Position numbers and translations under genes: made by a program. The notes under the pieces were generated by a model. That model saw only the letters and a list, made by a program, of their open reading frames with translations. It was not told the origin of the DNA and searched no databases. DNA of 64,000 bases from Chitinophaga sp. YR627 (GTDB lineage: Bacteria > Bacteroidota > Bacteroidia > Chitinophagales > Chitinophagaceae), in assembly GCF_900114995.1 (NCBI RefSeq), contig NZ_FOUX01000005.1:310001-374000 (forward strand), read 5' to 3'. Positions 7,146-16,316 of the stretch are shown here, in pieces. Every line of letters begins with the position of its first letter. Positions within the stretch are counted from its first letter, which is position 1.

Positions 7146-9596
7146 ATGCGGAAGATACTACTGCTCCTGGCAATTCTCCTGTCAGGATATGGCGTTATTG
7201 CTCAACAGACTTACGAGTTTAAAGATGGATTGATCAGCGGCCCCTGCCACCAGTACGGCAGAACAGCCCTGTTCACAGATCAGCTGGCCTATGAACTTTG
7301 CAACGGACAACTGAAAACACCCGCGAAAGGTGCTGCTTCCTTTCCGGACGAAAAAGGCGCGGCCCAGCAATGGGAGACTATTACAGCCGGCACCGACGGC
7401 TCCTTTGCCGGTCGTAGCATCAACAATGGATACCTCTATGTTTCTTACAACGCGCCCAAAGCGCAAACGGCTATCCTGAACATTTCCGGTCACCAGATGG
7501 TGTACGTCAACGGTACCCCGCACGCCGGAGATATGTACCGTTATGGCTGGATGTACATCCCGGTACAACTGCGTCAGGGAAACAACGAATTCTACATCCG
7601 TACAGGCCGTAGCTGGGGTCGTGCAGGCATCAAAGCCAAACTGCTCTTCCCGGAAAAACCGGTATATATCAGCATCGCTGATTCCACCATGCCTTTCGTG
7701 GTAGCTGGTAATAATAACAGCGATCTTTTAGGTGCTGTGGTAGTAGTAAATACATCTGCACAACCATTAAAAGGACTGTCAGTTAACGCGACCGTAAACG
7801 GTAAAACCGTGACCACTGCCATTCCGGAAGTAGCAGCCCTGAGCACCCGTAAGGTGGGATTCAGATTTGACGCTTCTGCAACAGCAGCTGATGGCAGCTA
7901 TAACTGTACATTGACCCTCAGCGGCAAACAGGTAGCCGATACGAAGACCTTTGCACTGAAAGCAGTGACCAATAAAGATCACTACAGCAATACATTCGTC
8001 AGCGATATCGATGGCAGCGTACAATATTATGCCGTATCGCCACAGGCTGATCCGAATGGAAAAGCGCCTGCGTTCTTCCTGTCCGTACACGGTGCAGAAG
8101 TACAGGCGATCAACCAGGCCAGCGCATATAAATACAAAGACTGGGGAGTGCTGGTAGCACCAACCAACCGTCGTCCGCGTGGTTTCAACTGGGAAGACTG
8201 GGGACGTCTGGATGCACTGGAAGTGTTGAATATCGGTCTGAATACCTTCCATCCCGATCCTGAAAGGATCTACCTGACCGGTCACTCCATGGGTGGACAC
8301 GGTACCTGGTACCTGGGCGCTACCTACGCCGGTAAATGGGCGGCGATCGCTCCCTGCTCCGGTTACCCAACCCTGATGGGCTATGGTTCCGCTGATGGGC
8401 TGATACCAGACTCTCCGCGTAACAGTACCGAACAGATCCTGCTGAGAGCCAGTAACCCAAGCAACACCTTTAAACTGGCAACCAACTATAAAGCCGGTGG
8501 TGTTTACATCCTGCATGGCGACAGCGATAAAGTAGTTTCTGTTGACTACGCAAGACAAATGAAAAAGATCCTGGCTGACTTCCACAAAGATTTCAGCTAC
8601 TACGAATATCCAGGCGGCGAACATTGGTATGGTGATACCTGCGTAGACTGGGGTCCTTTATTCCAGTACTTCAAATGGCACACCATCCCGGCTGATACCA
8701 GCGTAAATGAGATCGACTTCACTACCGCCAATCCTGCTATATCAGCCGTACACCACTGGATACGCATCCTGCAGCAGCAACATACATTGGAATACAGCCG
8801 TATACAGCTCAGCAGAAACCATGCACGCAATGCAGTAACTGGTACCACCAGCAACATCCATACACTGGCGATCGACCTGAAAGACGTACCGGTGGGCAAT
8901 GCACTCAGCATTACCCTGGATGGTAGTCCGGCGATCAGCTATACCCGTCAGAACGGCGACAGTCTGCTGTACCTTCAGCATGACGCACAATGGGCAATCG
9001 GTAAGGCTCCACTGGCTACTGATAAAGGCGCTGTACGTAACGGTACCTTCAAAGAAGCCTTCAATCACCGTATGGTATTTGTATATAGCACCGCTGGTCA
9101 GCCAGCTGAAAATGAATGGTCGCTCAACAAAGCCCGTTACGATGCAGAGACCTGGTACTACAGGGGTAATGGCGCGGTTGATATCATAGCAGATAAAGAC
9201 TTCAATGCGGCCAATTATCCTGATCGCGGTATCATCATCTACGGTAACGCTACCACCAATAAGGCATGGAAACAACTCCTGTCACAGGCACCTGTACAGG
9301 TAGCCCGTGGTAAAGTAACCGTTGGTAAACAGGAATACAGTGGTGAAGGATTCGCGGCTTATTTCATGTGGCCGAGAGCAGATAGCAAAACGGCTTCTGT
9401 TGCAGTAGTTGCAGGTACCGGATTAGCCGGTATGCGCGCTGCTGATGCCAACCAGTACTTTGCTGGTGGCAGCGGCTTCCCTGACTATATGATCTTTGAT
9501 GTGGAATTGCTGAAAGGTAATACACAGGCAGTGAAGACGGCAGGCTTCTATGATAATGCGTGGAAGATGGACGAAGCGGAACAGATTAAGAATTAG
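7146..9596 (+). CDS. Secreted alpha/beta-hydrolase (prolyl-oligopeptidase/esterase-like)
   Basis: An 816-residue exported protein. The start ATG 7146 was chosen because it yields a clean signal peptide (MRKILLLLAILLSGYGVIAQ); the frame is open further upstream. The first ~270 residues are beta-sandwich-like. A serine-hydrolase domain then has the nucleophile motif GHSMGG (Ser381), acid LHGDSDKVV (Asp459/461) and GGEHWYGD (His493). The C-terminal ~300 residues are of unknown fold. It is most like the large prolyl-oligopeptidase-like or carbohydrate-esterase-like hydrolases of Bacteroidota; the substrate is not determinable. It is monocistronic and ends at a bidirectional hairpin. Confidence 0.8.
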   Translation: MRKILLLLAILLSGYGVIAQQTYEFKDGLISGPCHQYGRTALFTDQLAYELCNGQLKTPAKGAASFPDEKGAAQQWETITAGTDGSFAGRSINNGYLYVSYNAPKAQTAILNISGHQMVYVNGTPHAGDMYRYGWMYIPVQLRQGNNEFYIRTGRSWGRAGIKAKLLFPEKPVYISIADSTMPFVVAGNNNSDLLGAVVVVNTSAQPLKGLSVNATVNGKTVTTAIPEVAALSTRKVGFRFDASATAADGSYNCTLTLSGKQVADTKTFALKAVTNKDHYSNTFVSDIDGSVQYYAVSPQADPNGKAPAFFLSVHGAEVQAINQASAYKYKDWGVLVAPTNRRPRGFNWEDWGRLDALEVLNIGLNTFHPDPERIYLTGHSMGGHGTWYLGATYAGKWAAIAPCSGYPTLMGYGSADGLIPDSPRNSTEQILLRASNPSNTFKLATNYKAGGVYILHGDSDKVVSVDYARQMKKILADFHKDFSYYEYPGGEHWYGDTCVDWGPLFQYFKWHTIPADTSVNEIDFTTANPAISAVHHWIRILQQQHTLEYSRIQLSRNHARNAVTGTTSNIHTLAIDLKDVPVGNALSITLDGSPAISYTRQNGDSLLYLQHDAQWAIGKAPLATDKGAVRNGTFKEAFNHRMVFVYSTAGQPAENEWSLNKARYDAETWYYRGNGAVDIIADKDFNAANYPDRGIIIYGNATTNKAWKQLLSQAPVQVARGKVTVGKQEYSGEGFAAYFMWPRADSKTASVAVVAGTGLAGMRAADANQYFAGGSGFPDYMIFDVELLKGNTQAVKTAGFYDNAWKMDEAEQIKN

Positions 9597-9647
9597 GAAT
9601 TAATGTGTCCCTGCTTTCACAATCAGGGCACATATCAATAACCTGAT

Positions 9648-9694
9648 AAAAAGAAAAGGGATGCTTCAATATCAGAAGCATCCCTTTTCTTTTA
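9648..9694. terminator. Bidirectional hairpin terminator
   Basis: Arms at 9648-9667 and 9675-9694 pair over 19 bp around a seven-base loop, with A-rich 5' and T-rich 3' flanks. It works for both convergent neighbours (the esterase and the GAF/PAS-like gene). Confidence 0.85.
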
Positions 9695-9759
9695 TTGCCA
9701 ATAATTATTGTCTTGCTCATCAATATCATCCTACACCAATCTCCGCTGCATTTCAATTC

Positions 9760-10584
9760 TTAATTCCTAATTATCTTCCACAACTTCCCTTTCCCGTTCA
9801 CTGGCAGACAACTCGCCTCCAGCGTCCCGTCCGCCATCTTCCAGATCATATTCTCTACCCGGCTGACCGGCGATGCAAATGCCTGCATGGCCTGTCCTGC
9901 GATCTCACTTTTATTCAGCGCCTGTTGTATCAACGTTGCCATTGCACCAGACAGGACCGCAGGCGCATACTCTCCCGGATGCTCCAGTTGCAGCAACTGC
10001 GCAGCTGCGATATTGACCCAGCCGGAATTACCGTCTCCGCCAATAAAGACAAGCGCTTCTGATAAAGTGTTGAGAATAGAGGTATAGCGGGTAATAACCT
10101 TGTCTGACGTATGTTCGATCTGTGTCTGACGGCAGATCTCCTCTATCCGGGTGCGGATGATATCCATAAATTCCCGGAAGGCAGGGTCACAAGCCTGAAT
10201 ATCGCTCCATCCCAGCACAATTAAGGCGTTTATTTCGCCTGCACGAACTGGTATGATCACCGCAGAAGAAAGTGCCTGAAAAAGGTCTTCAAATGCGTTT
10301 TTCTCGGGTATCTGTGTCCAGTAGACAGGACGGTGCCCTGTTTTTTCCAGCAACTGATGCATAGGCCCCGGGTTGAAAATAAGGTCGTCAAGATAAGCAG
10401 GCGTAGCGCCTTTCACCCTGGCCGTATAACTATCTTCAAAATCCAGCTGCAGGGACATATAAGCCCCGGCCAGCTCACGCAATAACGAGATACCGAAAGA
10501 TAAAAAGGTACGGATGTCTCTCCGTCTGTCCCACTCACTTGTCTGACTGATGAAAGTCAATGCTTTTCGTTCCCAGCTTGCCAC
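9760..10584 (-). CDS. GAF/PAS-like sensor protein without an output domain
   Basis: A 274-residue soluble protein. Residues ~15-145 look like a GAF domain: helix, then beta-strands including SSAVIIPVRAGEINALIVLG. A PAS-like segment follows: ITRYTSILNTLSEALVFIGGDGNSGWVNIAAAQLL, then GTLEASCLPVNGKGKLW. There is no kinase, cyclase, phosphatase or DNA-binding domain, so it would have to act through a partner. It is 22 bp downstream of an RsbQ-like hydrolase on the same strand. In Bacillus RsbQ works with the PAS-phosphatase RsbP, so the neighbour is suggestive. The assignment is from pattern only. Confidence 0.6.
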   Translation of the reverse strand: MASWERKALTFISQTSEWDRRRDIRTFLSFGISLLRELAGAYMSLQLDFEDSYTARVKGATPAYLDDLIFNPGPMHQLLEKTGHRPVYWTQIPEKNAFEDLFQALSSAVIIPVRAGEINALIVLGWSDIQACDPAFREFMDIIRTRIEEICRQTQIEHTSDKVITRYTSILNTLSEALVFIGGDGNSGWVNIAAAQLLQLEHPGEYAPAVLSGAMATLIQQALNKSEIAGQAMQAFASPVSRVENMIWKMADGTLEASCLPVNGKGKLWKIIRN

Positions 10585-10606
10585 TATGTGCGATGTTTGG
10601 TTGTAG

Positions 10607-11419
10607 TCATATAAAATTACGGATAGCGCTGATCACTTCCTGTGGCGCCACCACATGGGGAAAATGTCCTGTTGCGTCTACATTTACTTTCTTACTGCCG
10701 GGTATATGTTGTGCCAGATAATCACCTACCACCAGGGGTACTGCTACGTCGTCAGCGGTCTGTATGACCAGGGAAGGCACCTTACACTTCCTGAGATCTT
10801 CACGGTGATCCATTTCGAAGATAGCCTTTGCTACTGACAATGCAATGTCCGGGCGGATCTCTGATAAGGATGCGGCAAATGCCTCTGCCAGGTGAGGCCG
10901 GTCGGCATTTCTCATGACAAGTGCAGAGAACCCGCTTGCCCATGCGTAATAATTTGTACTCATTGCATTGTACAAACCATTGAGTGCTTCCATGTCAAAT
11001 CCGCCGGTATAGCCACTTGCAGGATCATTCAAATATCGCGGACTACTCCCCAGCAGGATCAGTTTGTCAAAATATTCAGGGGATTTGATCGCAGTCAGGA
11101 GTCCTATCATCCCATTCGCAGAATGTCCTACGTAGATAATATGGGAGAGCTGCAATGATTTAATGATATCCGAAAGATCAGTCACATACCCCTGCATATT
11201 GCTATAACGAACAGGATTAAAAGCGTCGATATCAGCTTTACCTCCACCTACATTATCAAACAGCACGATCTTATAGTCCTGTTCAAAAGCCTTTACCAGC
11301 GGACCGAATGCTGTCTGATCAGAACCAAAGCCATGGCCGAAGATGATCGTTTGCGCCGCGTCCTGTTTACCGCATACGTGTATATTATTTTTCTGTGTTA
11401 AACTTGCTGTGATGCTCAT
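10607..11419 (-). CDS. RsbQ/KAI2-like alpha/beta-hydrolase
   Basis: A 270-residue alpha/beta-hydrolase matching RsbQ and the plant KAI2/DAD2 receptors. It has the oxyanion region IIFGHGFGSDQTAF, FDNVGGGKAD, nucleophile GHSANG (Ser100), acid ADDVAVP (Asp223/224) and DATGHFPHV (His252). The LGSSPRYLND stretch lies at the lid, as in RsbQ. These proteins bind or hydrolyse a small hydrophobic signal and pass the information to a partner protein. The partner here is probably the GAF/PAS-like protein encoded immediately downstream. No sigma-B type regulator is nearby. Confidence 0.85.
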   Translation of the reverse strand: MSITASLTQKNNIHVCGKQDAAQTIIFGHGFGSDQTAFGPLVKAFEQDYKIVLFDNVGGGKADIDAFNPVRYSNMQGYVTDLSDIIKSLQLSHIIYVGHSANGMIGLLTAIKSPEYFDKLILLGSSPRYLNDPASGYTGGFDMEALNGLYNAMSTNYYAWASGFSALVMRNADRPHLAEAFAASLSEIRPDIALSVAKAIFEMDHREDLRKCKVPSLVIQTADDVAVPLVVGDYLAQHIPGSKKVNVDATGHFPHVVAPQEVISAIRNFI

Positions 11420-11657
11420 ACGATATGGAATATTAGAAACGGGGATACGTTACTGTTCAGCTAAAATAAGCAATTTATGTGGTTAAACAGACTTACATGA
11501 TCTGAGGAAGAAAAGCATGCACGACAGTACAAGATGTGTAAAATTGCCACTAAACGGCGGACTATACAAGTAAAACAGCACAGCTGGATTTTCAATGGCA
11601 CAGTTTATGTCTTTATATGAGTAAAATCATTTTTCATTTTTTAAAAGCTCCAAAATT

Positions 11658-12362
11658 ATGACATCGCTGAATCATGCCAGCAAGGGTCTGTTAACCATGT
11701 TAGCCCTCACAGGATTATTTACTTTTTCATCATGCAGTAAAGACGATGATGATTCCACTGTTGACCCGGACGCAACTGTCAAAATTGTAAACGTTTTACC
11801 TGACGCAGGATCTGTAGATGTATACAACGGATCAAGCAAGATCACAGCTTCTGCTGTCGGCTATGGCGAATCTACCGGTTATCTGAATGTAAAGGATGGC
11901 GACGCAACTTTTGATTTTAAATCTACCGCTACCGGCAACACGGTGTTGTCTGCGCCTGTTAAATTTAAAGGCGGCAGTTATTCTTTGTTTGCTACCGGTG
12001 AAACCGATGGCAATGCGACTGTTGGTATCCTGGCAGAAGACAATCTGGGCGCACCTGCCAGTGGCAAAGCGAAGATCCGTTTCGTACACGCAGGTAGCGA
12101 TGCCCCTCCGGTAAACTTCCTGGTGAATGACAGTCTGCTGTTCACCGGCACAGGCTACAAAACAGCGACTGAATTCAAAGAAATGGCAGCAGGAACCTAC
12201 ACACTGAAACTTAATAATGCAAGCAGCGGAGAAACTGCCATCAGCCGCACAGGTATTGTATTGGAAGCAGGTAAGATCTATACGGTGGTTGCTCAGGGTT
12301 TATTAACCCCGACACCGGTACTGGAACAACCATTTGCATTGAATGTATTGGGCAATAACTAG
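11658..12362 (+). CDS. DUF4397 lipoprotein
   Basis: A 234-residue lipoprotein with lipobox FSSC (Cys26) followed by SKDDDD, an acidic signal that in Bacteroidota tends to send lipoproteins to the cell surface. Two similar Ig-like halves follow (VKIVNVLPDAGSVDVYNG and KIRFVHAGSDAPPVNFLVN), the DUF4397 pattern. It probably sits on the outer membrane; no enzymatic motif is visible. It is divergent from the RsbQ-like gene across a 238 bp AT-rich gap and ends in a hairpin terminator shared with the next gene. Confidence 0.85.
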   Translation: MTSLNHASKGLLTMLALTGLFTFSSCSKDDDDSTVDPDATVKIVNVLPDAGSVDVYNGSSKITASAVGYGESTGYLNVKDGDATFDFKSTATGNTVLSAPVKFKGGSYSLFATGETDGNATVGILAEDNLGAPASGKAKIRFVHAGSDAPPVNFLVNDSLLFTGTGYKTATEFKEMAAGTYTLKLNNASSGETAISRTGIVLEAGKIYTVVAQGLLTPTPVLEQPFALNVLGNN

Positions 12363-12390
12363 TACGTCGGATCATACACGCCTACATAAA

Positions 12391-12422
12391 AAAAACCGGT
12401 TGCTATGGCAACCGGGTTTTTC
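12391..12422. terminator. Bidirectional hairpin terminator
   Basis: CCGGTTGC (12396-12403), loop TATG, GCAACCGG (12408-12415), flanked by a run of A on the left and T on the right. It sits between the convergent DUF4397 and lipoprotein genes. Confidence 0.85.
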
Positions 12423-12445
12423 CCTTTTTATATCTTTTAAGATAA

Positions 12446-13225
12446 TTACCACTGCAGCTCGAAAGTACCACCGCCGTTTACAACGTAAGAACCTTTTCTT
12501 CCGCCTTTGAAAGTGATAATACCCTGATAGCTGAATGCATTACCCTTGCTGTCTTTACCTGTGATCTTTACAGCAGCGCTACCGGAAACGATTTCCTTGG
12601 TTGTTTTACTCACTTTGATGTTAGTTGACTCGTAGTGAATTTCGCTGGAGTAAGAAGGAATTTCAGCAGCTTTAGATGTCAGTTCGCCTGTAGCATCATA
12701 TTTCTGGCTGATCTCCCAGTTTGCACTGTTTGCGCCCAGACCTCTCAGTGTATATACAGAAGAGAATTTGCTGGATGTAGCAAATTTTTCCATTGCCAGT
12801 GCAACACGACCAGAATAGTCAAAATTGAACTGAGAAGGAATATCCTGCTGACAAGTCAGACCATATGTCCAGTACAGTGCATAGTCAAAACTGAAGTTCT
12901 GACCATCGCCTGCCAGTTTAAGAGAATCTTTTTCAGATTTACCACAAAAATCGCTCAGTTTACCACCTGATGCTTTTCTTGCTTCGAGATTAGATACAGC
13001 CAGTGTTGCAGAAGAGATCTGATCGGTCAGACCACCCTGTGCAGTCACAGACTGAGTTACCATTACAGCCGCATTTTCGCTGGTTACGCCCGGAGTGTTT
13101 TTGTCATCATCCTTTTTAGAACAGGAAGTTACGCCAACAGCAATACCGGCAGCTACCAACAGGAACAACAGTGTAGATTTCCCCTTTGCGAAAGAGAGAT
13201 TTTGTCTTTTCATAGATTGCGACAT
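12446..13225 (-). CDS. Uncharacterised lipoprotein
   Basis: A 259-residue protein with a basic N-terminus, a hydrophobic stretch and lipobox VTSC (Cys35) followed by SKKDDD. The mature part is Ser/Lys/Gly-rich with predicted beta-strands; two cysteines (in DFCGK and LTCQQ) could form a disulfide. The C-terminus ENDS in GGGTFELQW after FKGGRKGSYVVNG, giving a barrel-like closing strand. I do not recognise a family. Met5 (13213) is an alternative start. A 343 bp AT-rich upstream region probably contains its promoter. Confidence 0.7.
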   Translation of the reverse strand: MSQSMKRQNLSFAKGKSTLLFLLVAAGIAVGVTSCSKKDDDKNTPGVTSENAAVMVTQSVTAQGGLTDQISSATLAVSNLEARKASGGKLSDFCGKSEKDSLKLAGDGQNFSFDYALYWTYGLTCQQDIPSQFNFDYSGRVALAMEKFATSSKFSSVYTLRGLGANSANWEISQKYDATGELTSKAAEIPSYSSEIHYESTNIKVSKTTKEIVSGSAAVKITGKDSKGNAFSYQGIITFKGGRKGSYVVNGGGTFELQW

Positions 13226-13568
13226 TTTGGAATTTAATGTTGATGTTATAGTGATTAATGCTTCTTTCTACATTCACAACTAAGCTTAGTACAGTCTCGT
13301 TTACCTCACAAATCTATAATAATATAATCTTAAATCATAATATAAACGAAGATTTTACAATTCTATTGTTGCCATGACAATTGTGATAAAACTTTATCCT
13401 GATAATCAACTTAAAAGAAAGAAGCGTGATAAAAAAACATTCCCTTTTTTTTATCCCCTGAAACAGTCAATTCATAATTCATTTAGAATTACAAACTAAA
13501 AGATCAGGCGTTCTGCATTTGCAGAAAAACTGCTGACACTCCTGATGAAATGCCTCTTAATTCTCCCG
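13226..13568. other. AT-rich intergenic region with a probable LytTR-gene terminator
   Basis: No gene is seen. On the minus strand, just past the LytTR stop, ATCAGG/CCTGAT (plus-strand 13503-13508 and 13541-13546) encloses an inner perfect repeat TTCTGCA-TT-TGCAGAA (13511-13526) and is followed by CTTTT, a plausible terminator. A second A/T-only hairpin lies at 13428-13455. The rest is presumed promoter of the lipoprotein gene. Confidence 0.5.
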
Positions 13569-14345
13569 TCAGATATTCATCCAGTTCTTAAACTCCCCTC
13601 CCCTTGCTTTACTGATCAGAATCTGCTCCCTTGCCGGAGGATTCACCTTCAGTAACAAGCGTCCGTTAAAGTAAAAATCCACTTCCTGTATAGCAGAACG
13701 TTGTACAATAAACTGCCGGTTTGCACGAAAAAAGATCGCCGGATCCAGCTGTTGTTGCAACTGCTCAAGCGTAAAATCAATAATGAACTCCTTCTTATCC
13801 GTCGTCCCTGCATATACCAGTTCATTGGCGGTGTAAAACCACGCAATACTACTGGCGGCCAATGGCAGTAATTTATCACGGCTATGCACGAGAAAGGATT
13901 GCTTATAGGCTGCTGGCCTTTCTCTCATACCGGCCGCCATCTTCAGCAGGGCTTCATATCCCGTAGTATCCGTAAGTGGCTGACGTAAGCGTTTGAACTT
14001 CGCGATCGCATTCTTCAGATCATCTTCATCCACCGGCTTCAGAATATAATCGATCCCATTGGCTTTAAACGCCTGCAAGGCATAATCATCATATGCAGTA
14101 ATAAAGATCACTGGTAAAGTGACATCCAGTTTTGTGAAAATATCAAAAGAAAGTCCGTCTCCCAGGCGGATATCCATCAGCAACAGGTCACATTGTTGCA
14201 TGTGCTGTTGCAACCACTCCACAGCTTCTCCCACACCACTCAGTATAGCCAGTATCTCACTGTCGGGCGCTACATCCTGTATCATATAACGCAGGTTGCG
14301 GGCAGTAGCTGGTTCGTCTTCTATGATCGCGACACGTAAGGACAT
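13569..14345 (-). CDS. LytTR-family response regulator
   Basis: A 258-residue two-domain regulator. The receiver domain has the acidic pair IIEDE near residue 10, phospho-acceptor Asp58 in LLLMDIRLGD, FITAYDDYAL and the LKPVDEDD lysine. The C-terminal LytTR DNA-binding domain (about 150-255) has SRDKLLPLAASSIAWFY and FFRANRQFIV. It is encoded one base after the LytS-like kinase stop, so the two are co-translated. Targets are not visible. It lacks extra domains. Confidence 0.93.
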   Translation of the reverse strand: MSLRVAIIEDEPATARNLRYMIQDVAPDSEILAILSGVGEAVEWLQQHMQQCDLLLMDIRLGDGLSFDIFTKLDVTLPVIFITAYDDYALQAFKANGIDYILKPVDEDDLKNAIAKFKRLRQPLTDTTGYEALLKMAAGMRERPAAYKQSFLVHSRDKLLPLAASSIAWFYTANELVYAGTTDKKEFIIDFTLEQLQQQLDPAIFFRANRQFIVQRSAIQEVDFYFNGRLLLKVNPPAREQILISKARGGEFKNWMNI

Positions 14346-14346
14346 A

Positions 14347-15372
14347 TTATTTCAATGGTAGTTTTACAATAAAATCCGTGGTTGTTTTGCTGATGTTGAT
14401 CTCTTTCTCCAGCAATATCCTGTAACGGTCATTCAGATTCGATAACCCGATGCCTGTGCCGGGCGGATAAAATGATAGTGGTTGCAGATTATTCCGGACA
14501 AGCAGATAAGTACTATTCCCGTTCTTTTCTGCTGTAATACTGACCAGCAATGGACTCGCCACTGTCACTACATTGTGTTTCAGCGCATTTTCCATCAGGG
14601 GTTGCAGCGACATATGTGGTAACTTATCCGTCAGCAAAGCATCAGGGAGATCGATGATCAGTTCAAAGCCTGCTTCATGCCGCATTTTCAACAGGGCCGC
14701 ATAAGCGCGTACCGCTTCCAGTTCCTCTTTCAGCGACACCAGGTGATCATCTTCGCGCTGTAGTGAATAACGGAATACTTTGGATAGCTGATTGATGTAA
14801 TATTGTGCCTTTGCCGGGTCTTCCCTGACCACGCCCGAAAGACTGCTCAGCGCATTAAAAAAGAAATGCGGTTGTAACTGTCCTTTCAGCAGTTCGAGTT
14901 CTGTTTTGAGATGCGCATTACGCAGACGCACATTTTCCAGTTCACTGGACCTCGCCTTACGAAGGATATTTACGATCTTCAGTTCAATACCCGCCAATAA
15001 GAGTATCAGCATAAATTTAATACCAATACCATTCCCAGGCAGCAATCCCTGTCCGAAGAAACGTCGTTGTATACCAATACAAATGGTGGTGAAGCAAAAA
15101 AATAACAGCAGCAGCAATAAAACGGTGCGGCCTTCCCGACCCCATTTCCATTTACGGAATGGCCCCTGAAAATGATGTTCCGCAAGCAGGAATACCAGCA
15201 GACAAAACAGGAAACTGACGCCTGTCTGAAACAGCCATTCCCCGGTATTGAAATGCATGTATCTCGCCATGACACTGTCCTCCTTCAGGGCAAGCAGACG
15301 GGCAATATTCAGTGCAATAGCAATAAACAGGGAACTATAGATGTATAACATTCTTCCCATTGGCTCATTCAT
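14347..15372 (-). CDS. LytS/YehU-type sensor histidine kinase
   Basis: A 341-residue membrane kinase. Four hydrophobic helices fall within residues ~8-130, then a short coiled coil (RKARSSELENVRLRNAHLK). The His_kinase motif is QLQPHFFFNALSSL (His169), and the ATPase part has PLMENALKHN and GTGIGLSNLNDRYR. It lacks a large external sensor domain, so it probably senses a membrane or cell-wall cue. It is the first gene of the pair with the LytTR regulator. Partner specificity follows from the one-base spacing. Confidence 0.93.
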   Translation of the reverse strand: MNEPMGRMLYIYSSLFIAIALNIARLLALKEDSVMARYMHFNTGEWLFQTGVSFLFCLLVFLLAEHHFQGPFRKWKWGREGRTVLLLLLLFFCFTTICIGIQRRFFGQGLLPGNGIGIKFMLILLLAGIELKIVNILRKARSSELENVRLRNAHLKTELELLKGQLQPHFFFNALSSLSGVVREDPAKAQYYINQLSKVFRYSLQREDDHLVSLKEELEAVRAYAALLKMRHEAGFELIIDLPDALLTDKLPHMSLQPLMENALKHNVVTVASPLLVSITAEKNGNSTYLLVRNNLQPLSFYPPGTGIGLSNLNDRYRILLEKEINISKTTTDFIVKLPLK

Positions 15373-15448
15373 AGCTGCAAATGAACAGCAACCGGGCTAA
15401 ATGTATAAAAAAATAAGGGGGAAGCTGTAAAAGAGAGGGGTGAAATAA

Positions 15449-15482
15449 AAAATCGCTTCCGCCGGCTGGCGAAAGCGATTTA
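15449..15482. terminator. Hairpin terminator downstream of the DUF1080 gene
   Basis: TCGCTT and CGCC (15453-15463), loop GGCT, GGCG and AAGCGA (15468-15478) form a nearly perfect stem, with A-run and T flanks. It terminates the minus-strand DUF1080 gene. Confidence 0.75.
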
Positions 15483-15518
15483 CTGCTGTAATACGTGATT
15501 GCGGCCGTCTGTAACAGA

Positions 15519-16286
15519 CTATAATTCTCTGATCCAGATGTTTCTGAAGCTCAGCGGCTCACTCTTATCGCCATGGGACTGCAATTTGATCGGGCAGGCG
15601 CCATGTGCTTTGTCATAAGAAGCTTTACCAATGTATTTGGTTGGTCCGAGCAGTTCGGTATTGTTCTGTACGAGTACACCGTTAAAGATGACGGTTACAC
15701 GGGCAGGTGACTGCAAAGAACCATCGCTGTTGAAACGGGGAGCCGTCCAGATGATGTCATAAGTCTGCCACTCGCCTGGTTTACGGTTAGGATTCACCAG
15801 CGGAGCCGTTTGCTTATAGATACTACCTGCCTGACCGTTTACATATGTCTTGTTGTTGAAGTTGTCGAGGATCTGTAATTCATAACCATCGTCACCAGGA
15901 CCTGTAGATGCCAGGAACAGACCGCTGTTACCCCTGCCCTGTCCGGTACCGGTTATATTTTTAGGCACGCGCCATTCAACATGCAACTGATAGTTAGTGA
16001 AAGACCTTTTTGTCTGGATATTACCAGTCGTTTTATCTACGGTGAAGATGCCACCTGCTACTTTCCACTTCGCCGGCTGATCTGCATTACCCACAGACAC
16101 CCACTGGTCCAGGCTTTTGCCATCGAATAGGATGATCGCATCTGATGGCGCATCGGTAGTTGTTTTACCGGGTGTAACAACTGCTGGAACCGGTTCCCAT
16201 TTCTCTGTGTCTTCAGGCTTCGCCTGCGCAAATAACGTGGCTGAGAGCACAACAGCTGCTGCCGTTGTTAACGTTTTCTTGTACAT
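15519..16286 (-). CDS. DUF1080 (3-keto-disaccharide hydrolase-like) secreted protein
   Basis: A 255-residue protein with signal peptide MYKKTLTTAAAVVLSATLFAQ and a concanavalin-like DUF1080 domain. Typical segments are LFDGKSLDQWVS, GGIFTVDKTTGNIQTKRSF, HVEWRVPKN, RGNSGLFLA, GYELQILDNF and PIKLQSHGD. Members bind or hydrolyse glycosides, including 3-keto sugars, in the periplasm. It is monocistronic, divergent from the MoxR-vWA-propeller operon, and preceded by a perfect 24 bp palindrome in its leader. Confidence 0.9.
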   Translation of the reverse strand: MYKKTLTTAAAVVLSATLFAQAKPEDTEKWEPVPAVVTPGKTTTDAPSDAIILFDGKSLDQWVSVGNADQPAKWKVAGGIFTVDKTTGNIQTKRSFTNYQLHVEWRVPKNITGTGQGRGNSGLFLASTGPGDDGYELQILDNFNNKTYVNGQAGSIYKQTAPLVNPNRKPGEWQTYDIIWTAPRFNSDGSLQSPARVTVIFNGVLVQNNTELLGPTKYIGKASYDKAHGACPIKLQSHGDKSEPLSFRNIWIREL

Positions 16287-16292
16287 GATCTC

Positions 16293-16316
16293 TTTAATTT
16301 AATTCCCTAAATTAAA
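16293..16316. promoter_or_regulatory. 24 bp palindrome upstream of the DUF1080 gene
   Basis: TTTAATTTA (16293-16301), six bases, TAAATTAAA (16308-16316): a perfect nine-base inverted repeat six bases upstream of the DUF1080 start. It could be an operator or a leader hairpin. AT-only composition makes chance occurrence more likely. Confidence 0.4.

Noticed and set aside
7779..8624. A 281-codon minus-strand frame inside the secreted hydrolase gene
   Set aside because: It lies wholly within the hydrolase gene, is Cys/Ile/Phe-rich with no domain, and has no promoter or start signal.
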